From positions 1 to 34,176 of IMG/VR virus record IMGVR_UViG_3300037493_005411: DNA of 34,176 nt; one strand, 5' to 3'. Within the stretch, counting starts at the first letter, position 1, and each line of letters begins with the position of its first letter. This stretch comes from a virus. A program made the translations under genes and the position numbers. A model generated the notes under the pieces. It was not told the origin of the DNA, did not search any database, and saw nothing but the letters and a program-made list of their open reading frames with translations. Shown piece after piece: positions 30,753 to 34,176 of this stretch.

Positions 30753-31904
30753 ATGACACTATATGATAACGTTATAGACTATTTTAAAGCCTGTAACATA
30801 GCACTTTCGGAACGATTCGTTCCTTACTTTACGATTAGTGCTTGCTGTCATATGATAAATTTAGAGAATCAGAAGCGGGAGTTTGCTTTAGATGGGGGCA
30901 GGGTAGCAAACTTTAGAATGCATGTATTCTTCGTTGCACCTCCTGGTTTTATGAAGACCTTGGTTCTTATGAAAATGCTTGATGGACCTTATAGTGTATT
31001 TGGTACTACAGACGTCAAGACTGGATTTGAAGGTGCAATGACTGAAGCAGGATATGTTGGTACGATTAAAGGGGTAGAGGGAGAACCAGTCGTTATTTAT
31101 GGTGCAGCGTATGAACATCAAGAAAGCATATTAGGTATTGATGAGTTTGCACAACTTACAAACTCAATGAAGATGGAACATAGTATTAATCTTGATACAG
31201 CTATGTTAACGTCTTTAGATACAGGATATTTAAATAAGAGATTGGCTATGGGAAAAATTCGCTATGTTACACAGTTAACACTTTGGACGGGGTCTCAACC
31301 ATCGCGTTTTGACTTATCAAGTGGATTAGGTAGACGTTTAATGTTTTTATTCTTTATTCCAACTACTGAGGAAGAGGCTAAAATTCGTGCTGCTAGACGT
31401 GCTGGGAAAAATGTTAGAGCACCTGCAGATTTGTTAAATAATATTAGACACGATGTTACAGATATTATGACGAAGTTAAAGCATGTAACTAAGATAAAGT
31501 ATAGTAGAGAATTTTATATGGTATTAGATAAACTAGGAATACCGCATTATGAAGAAGACCTTTATGAAAGATTAGCATTAGGTTATACTATAGCTACTCA
31601 TAATTTTGGAACAGAGATTGAAGTTAAAATGGACGAAAGATTAAAGTTCCTAATTAATACCTCTAATGAGTGGAGAAATGAGATTAAAAGAGGTAGTGAG
31701 TTCAGTCAGGCAGTAAGTGTTATTAAGGAAATGACTAATTGCCCATTATCTGATGTGAAGAAGCGGTTGTCCAATATGGGTTGGACTTGGCAAAAATCTA
31801 CAGATATCATTAACATCATGGCACGACAGGGGATAGTGTCAATAGTAAAAGATAAATCAGGTTCCGGAGGCAGACCAAAGGAGATTATAATAATAAATGA
31901 ATGA
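30753..31904 (+). CDS. MCM-like AAA+ ATPase with C-terminal winged helix
   Basis: A 383-residue protein. Walker A is VAPPGFMKTL (61-70), with the lysine and threonine in place but an unusual methionine before the lysine. Walker B is ILGIDEF (126-132). Further on, LTLWTGSQPSRFDLSSGLGR (about 175-194) resembles the MCM sensor/arginine-finger region. Residues 320-370 (FSQAVSVIKEMTNCPLSDVK, then WTWQKSTDIINIMARQGIV) form a winged helix like the MCM C-terminus. The N-terminal MCM zinc and OB domains are missing. Together with the polymerase it could act as a replicative helicase or loader. The call is by pattern and a different AAA+ clade is possible. It starts after AAAGGGATACT. Confidence 0.65.
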   Translation: MTLYDNVIDYFKACNIALSERFVPYFTISACCHMINLENQKREFALDGGRVANFRMHVFFVAPPGFMKTLVLMKMLDGPYSVFGTTDVKTGFEGAMTEAGYVGTIKGVEGEPVVIYGAAYEHQESILGIDEFAQLTNSMKMEHSINLDTAMLTSLDTGYLNKRLAMGKIRYVTQLTLWTGSQPSRFDLSSGLGRRLMFLFFIPTTEEEAKIRAARRAGKNVRAPADLLNNIRHDVTDIMTKLKHVTKIKYSREFYMVLDKLGIPHYEEDLYERLALGYTIATHNFGTEIEVKMDERLKFLINTSNEWRNEIKRGSEFSQAVSVIKEMTNCPLSDVKKRLSNMGWTWQKSTDIINIMARQGIVSIVKDKSGSGGRPKEIIIINE

Positions 31905-31909
31905 TGAAA

Positions 31910-31964
31910 TATGCGTAGTGTGTCTGATTTTGGTTTTACCATCAGGGTTCCCGCATTACGCATA
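31910..31964. terminator. Hairpin between converging operons
   Basis: TATGCGTAGTG (31910-31920) and CATTACGCATA (31954-31964) form an 11-bp stem with one G-T pair. Inside, CTGAT pairs with ATCAG. The gene to the left ends at 31904 and the gene to the right, on the other strand, at 31993. A T-run (TTTTTTT) follows toward the right. It is a plausible bidirectional terminator. Confidence 0.5.
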
Positions 31965-31992
31965 CATCAAAAATTTCCTTTGGTATATTTTT

Positions 31993-32226
31993 TTAAGGGT
32001 AAAGTTGTTCGGAAAACTCTTGCCCTTCTTGTGTTGAGGTAAGCGCTAATAATTCGGCCTCTTCATCCCATACTGGGGATTTGGAAGGTATCTCTTTAAT
32101 TATGTCTCTGTATACAATATTTTGTCTATTACCAAGGTTACAGCAGTAGGCATAGTAAGCAGCGGCAATGGATATGACAAAGAGTATAACACTGCATAAT
32201 TCCAAAACATCACCTAAGGAACTCAT
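31993..32226 (-). CDS. Small N-terminally anchored membrane protein
   Basis: A 77-residue protein with one hydrophobic span (about 6-28, DVLELCSVILFVISIAAAYY). A short basic region and an acidic, soluble tail follow (residues 50-77). The start overlaps the deoxyribosyltransferase-like gene by 17 bases. The nearest Shine-Dalgarno sequence is poor, so the exact start is uncertain. The role is unknown. Confidence 0.55.
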   Translation of the reverse strand: MSSLGDVLELCSVILFVISIAAAYYAYCCNLGNRQNIVYRDIIKEIPSKSPVWDEEAELLALTSTQEGQEFSEQLYP

Positions 32227-32632
32227 CTTCCATTTCGTTGAAGTTTGTATATATGTCTGTGCAATGATGTTTTAACCAAGGATGATTTACATAACCATTT
32301 GTTATAACTCCTGCTATTAGTTTTTTCGATAGGTGTGCATAAACTATTTCCATTATTGTTCCATAGCTAGTATCCCCATTTATATATGCAATTATTGCAT
32401 CACAATCCTCTATAAGTGCTAAATCTTCTTCAACAATTAATCTTGGATTTAGGCTTCCTAACAAATTTAAAATATTTATATTCCCCTCATCGGCTCTTCT
32501 AACCAATTCTTGTTCCTTTTCTGAATCATAAAAAGGATTGACAAACGAATGCTGAAATCTACTCTCTGCTTTAAGTTGCCACTCTCTGATGAATTTGCGC
32601 GTACTAAATGGATGTGCAAGATAAATCTTCAA
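32210..32632 (-). CDS. Nucleoside 2-deoxyribosyltransferase-like protein
   Basis: A 140-residue protein using a TTG start behind AGGTGATTTAAG. It begins MKIYLAHPFSTRKFIREWQL, the typical first strand and loop of the nucleoside 2-deoxyribosyltransferase superfamily. NPFYDSEKEQ (about 32-41) and VEEDLALIEDCDAIIAYING follow, and then TSYGTIMEIVYAH (about 88-100), where E94 would be the nucleophile. These enzymes cleave or exchange the base of deoxynucleosides and deoxynucleotides. Here it would remodel nucleotide pools, perhaps for the modified base. Relatives with purely hydrolytic action exist, so the reaction is not fixed. Confidence 0.75.
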   Translation of the reverse strand: MKIYLAHPFSTRKFIREWQLKAESRFQHSFVNPFYDSEKEQELVRRADEGNINILNLLGSLNPRLIVEEDLALIEDCDAIIAYINGDTSYGTIMEIVYAHLSKKLIAGVITNGYVNHPWLKHHCTDIYTNFNEMEDEFLR

Positions 32633-32633
32633 C

Positions 32634-33098
32634 TTAAATCACCTTAGTCTCTCTGTCATAAGGGAATTTTAACCAGCCACAGTCTTCAGATAATAACACT
32701 CCTATATAATCTGGGTCTATTCGTGAAGTTGACCTTTTATATACAACGCCAGTATGAACAGATGTAAATTTTAATCCAGCCAATACACCCTTAACATCAG
32801 AAAGTGTTACACCTTCATCTGCAATATCATCAACTAATAATATCATATCTGTATATTGAAGTGTATGCAATCCCGTTAGATGTGACATTCTCGTTTCGCC
32901 ACTAGGTTCCTTATCTTTATATCTCTGTGCAAAAATAACTAACATCGGGATATTTAGCATTTTGCTTATATAAAGAGCAGGTACTAAACCTCCTCTACCA
33001 ATACCAATTACAACATCATACTTGATATTACTACCCTTTATTTGTGCAATCATAGTATCGATGTGACTCACATATGTATTCCAATCAACTTCAACCAT
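32634..33098 (-). CDS. Type I phosphoribosyltransferase
   Basis: A 154-residue protein with the PRTase fold. The ATG at MVEVDWNTYV follows AAGGAGTGGAATATA, with good spacing; an upstream TTG in frame lies inside the previous gene. DVVIGIGRGGLVPALYIS (about 28-45) forms the PPi loop, and ILLVDDIADEGVTLSDV (about 86-102) is the PRPP-binding motif with its acidic pair. Substrate specificity (xanthine/hypoxanthine/guanine type by look, VDDIADEG) is not readable. It sits with the deoxyribosyltransferase-like gene, and the pair suggests base salvage or exchange. Confidence 0.85.
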   Translation of the reverse strand: MVEVDWNTYVSHIDTMIAQIKGSNIKYDVVIGIGRGGLVPALYISKMLNIPMLVIFAQRYKDKEPSGETRMSHLTGLHTLQYTDMILLVDDIADEGVTLSDVKGVLAGLKFTSVHTGVVYKRSTSRIDPDYIGVLLSEDCGWLKFPYDRETKVI

Positions 33099-33247
33099 TA
33101 TATTCCACTCCTTATCCAAACGTTTGTTTCATAAGCTACTTTGCAATCATTAAGAAATTCTTCTTTACTCAATCCATGAGTTAGATAACTTTCAGAGACA
33201 GCATCAAGAGTCTTTAGTAGTCTGTCTCTTAAGTCATCTCTCATCAT
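33098..33247 (-). CDS. 49-residue hypothetical protein
   Basis: A short helical protein (MMRDDLRDRLLKTLDAVSES and onward). It fits exactly between two genes, overlapping the upstream stop in ATGA and giving TAATG with the PRTase start. The CGGTGATTGA site precedes it. It carries a single cysteine and has no family match. Its coupling makes it credible. Confidence 0.6.
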   Translation of the reverse strand: MMRDDLRDRLLKTLDAVSESYLTHGLSKEEFLNDCKVAYETNVWIRSGI

Positions 33248-33399
33248 TCAATCACCGGTTCATCTAAATATATGGTGTAGTGTTTATTACATCTGATACA
33301 AATACCAGATACTTCGGACATTTCTTCAACTTCTACGAAGTCGACCTCTCCGCAATCACATTCTATTTCAATTTGTATGGACGTGCTCAATATCTCCAT
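33244..33399 (-). CDS. 51-residue zinc-ribbon protein
   Basis: The ATG after GGAGGCCAAACCTA gives MEILSTSIQIEIECDCGEVD and onward; a longer in-frame start lies upstream but inside the coiled-coil gene. It has CDC at about 14-16 and CIRC at about 38-41, a four-cysteine zinc ribbon, with acidic strands between. Such mini-ribbons often serve as nucleic acid or protein adapters. It overlaps its upstream neighbour by 32 bases. Confidence 0.6.
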   Translation of the reverse strand: MEILSTSIQIEIECDCGEVDFVEVEEMSEVSGICIRCNKHYTIYLDEPVIE

Positions 33400-33724
33400 T
33401 AGGTTTGGCCTCCACAGGTTTATTCTCGGGTATTTTAACTTCTGTCTTTTTCTTTTCCTCTTCCTCTTTGTCCTTAGCCCATTTTTCAAAGTCTTCTTTT
33501 AGCTTCTTCTCTTCTAAGAACTTATTGAATATCATAATCGTATTTCTTGTGTTAGCAAACTCCATCTGATAGTGTTTGGTCATTCCAACAAGGTAATGAA
33601 TGTTATTTACTTCCTCATTCCTTATTCCCAATACATCATCTATCAACTTTTCAAGTCCTTCCATTCTCTGTTCCAAATCCTCTATGTTAGTTAAGTTCTT
33701 TTCTCTGCGCTGTTTTCTTGACAT
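33368..33724 (-). CDS. Charged coiled-coil protein
   Basis: A 118-residue, strongly charged helical protein. Residues 10-35 (LTNIEDLEQRMEGLEKLIDD) show a coiled-coil pattern, and residues 65-95 are lysine/glutamate-rich, followed by a proline-containing tail. It starts after AAGGAGGAATAGAAC. No domain is recognised; it may be a structural or scaffolding accessory. Confidence 0.65.
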   Translation of the reverse strand: MSRKQRREKNLTNIEDLEQRMEGLEKLIDDVLGIRNEEVNNIHYLVGMTKHYQMEFANTRNTIMIFNKFLEEKKLKEDFEKWAKDKEEEEKKKTEVKIPENKPVEAKPNGDIEHVHTN

Positions 33725-33727
33725 GTT

Positions 33728-33958
33728 CTATTCCTCCTTTAATACTTCTCTTGCTATTTCATTCCAAGGATTGGGATTTGCTGGTTTTACATCATCATAC
33801 ATCCAATTTGGTTGAATATCAGCCCAAGACCAAGCTTCTTTACCATCTACATGAAGATGAAATACAGGCTTTTCCTTCGGCATCTCAGGATGGTCAATTT
33901 CTAATAGTACTTTTTCTATTGCTTCTGCTATCTTTCTCTTTTCCTTTGCACTAAACAT
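33728..33958 (-). CDS. Hypothetical 76-residue protein
   Basis: A small protein with an N-terminal helix (AKEKRKIAEAIEKVLLEIDH) and a tryptophan/histidine-rich central part (HLHVDGKEAWSWADIQPNWM). The end is helical and polar. It starts after AGAGGGATTAAT and is the first leftward gene after the structured right-end segment. No family is recognised. Confidence 0.6.
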   Translation of the reverse strand: MFSAKEKRKIAEAIEKVLLEIDHPEMPKEKPVFHLHVDGKEAWSWADIQPNWMYDDVKPANPNPWNEIAREVLKEE

Positions 33959-33983
33959 ATTAATCCCTCTGTGTAGTAAAATG

Positions 33984-34176
33984 GGGGCCGGGTTTTTATC
34001 CCCGTCACCTTATAGACTTATACTACGTTGGGTCAGTAAGGCCTGTAGCGCCCCCTATTAAGATGTGCTGGATGTCTTCTCGTATTAATCCGAGCATGAC
34101 TGGGCACTCCAGCGGCACCAATGGCGGAATCGAAGGGAGCTACCCTTTTGGCAGGTCTTATGACCCTTCTGCACCA
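33984..34176 (+). ncRNA. Candidate structured RNA (cut by window end)
   Basis: This last 193-base segment carries no gene and is much richer in G+C (about 50-58% line by line) than the rest. It folds into nested stems. GGGGGC (33984-33989) pairs with GCCCCC (34050-34055). Inside it are CGGG/CCCG (33990-33993 and 34002-34005) and CCTTA/TAAGG (34009-34013 and 34037-34041) enclosing GACTT/GGGTC (34016-34020 and 34030-34034). Next comes a domain GTGCT/GGCAC (34065-34069 and 34103-34107) with GTC/GAC and CTCG/CGAG inside it. Last is GAAGGG/CCCTTT (34132-34137 and 34143-34148). Several stems need G-U pairs on the plus strand, so the plus strand is favoured. It matches no RNA class I can name. Confidence 0.5.

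Noticed and set aside
33984-34176. tRNA gene in the GC-rich end segment
   Set aside because: A TTCGATT on the minus strand and an end reading GCACCA on the plus strand recall tRNA parts. No cloverleaf with matching acceptor, anticodon and T stems can be drawn on either strand.

Overview
The window looks like a segment of a tailed double-stranded DNA virus with a contractile (myovirus-like) tail, most likely infecting an archaeon. It is AT-rich and tightly packed, with 51 calls in 34 kb and almost no intergenic space. Genes are commonly joined by TAATG or ATGA overlaps and by Shine-Dalgarno sites of the GGTGAT/GGAGG type. The archaeal reading rests on four things: a family B DNA polymerase ending in a PCNA-interacting (PIP) motif, an XPF/ERCC4-type nuclease, an MCM-like AAA+ ATPase, and TTTATATA-type promoters. 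A bacterial host is not excluded. The strong Shine-Dalgarno use argues for a host such as a methanogen. This host assignment is inference.

Layout. Positions 1-11053 (+) are the end of a tail module in the usual order: tape measure (cut at the left edge), distal tail/baseplate protein, plug, hub, spike, gp25, baseplate J, gp48-like, a fibre-attachment-type protein, three paralogous beta-helix fibres and a small membrane protein. Positions 18953-11096 (-) form one operon or two linked ones. They carry a complete preQ0 pathway (FolE2, QueD, QueE, QueC), an HD hydrolase, a DUF3310 protein, an HTH-metallophosphoesterase, a Cas4-like nuclease, and a 539-residue fusion of a ParB-type domain to a tRNA-guanine-transglycosylase (TGT) fold of the DpdA kind. 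Positions 23933-19014 (-) hold a class II ribonucleotide reductase, a dUTPase-like protein and many small cysteine-rich or membrane proteins. Positions 29371-24070 (-) hold an AbrB-like regulator, a probable ssDNA-binding protein, a Sak4-like ATPase, a second and much smaller TGT-like protein, and DNA polymerase B. Positions 29506-31904 (+) diverge from these and encode a P-loop kinase, the ERCC4 nuclease and the MCM-like ATPase. Positions 33958-31993 (-) hold a phosphoribosyltransferase, a nucleoside deoxyribosyltransferase-like protein and small proteins. The right edge (33984-34176) is an unusually GC-rich stretch full of nested inverted repeats, probably a structured RNA cut by the window.

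How it fits together. The virus appears to make preQ0 itself and to have two different TGT-fold enzymes that could exchange guanine in its DNA for a 7-deazaguanine, a known way for viruses to resist restriction. One is tethered to a ParB-like DNA-binding or clamp domain inside the preQ0 operon. The other sits within the replication operon, overlapping the polymerase gene. This pairing is the most interesting system in the window. Nucleotide supply (NrdJ, dUTPase-like, kinase, PRTase, deoxyribosyltransferase) and replication or recombination (PolB, Sak4, SSB candidate, ERCC4 nuclease, MCM-like ATPase) complete the early functions. No capsid, terminase, portal, integrase or lysis gene is recognisable here.
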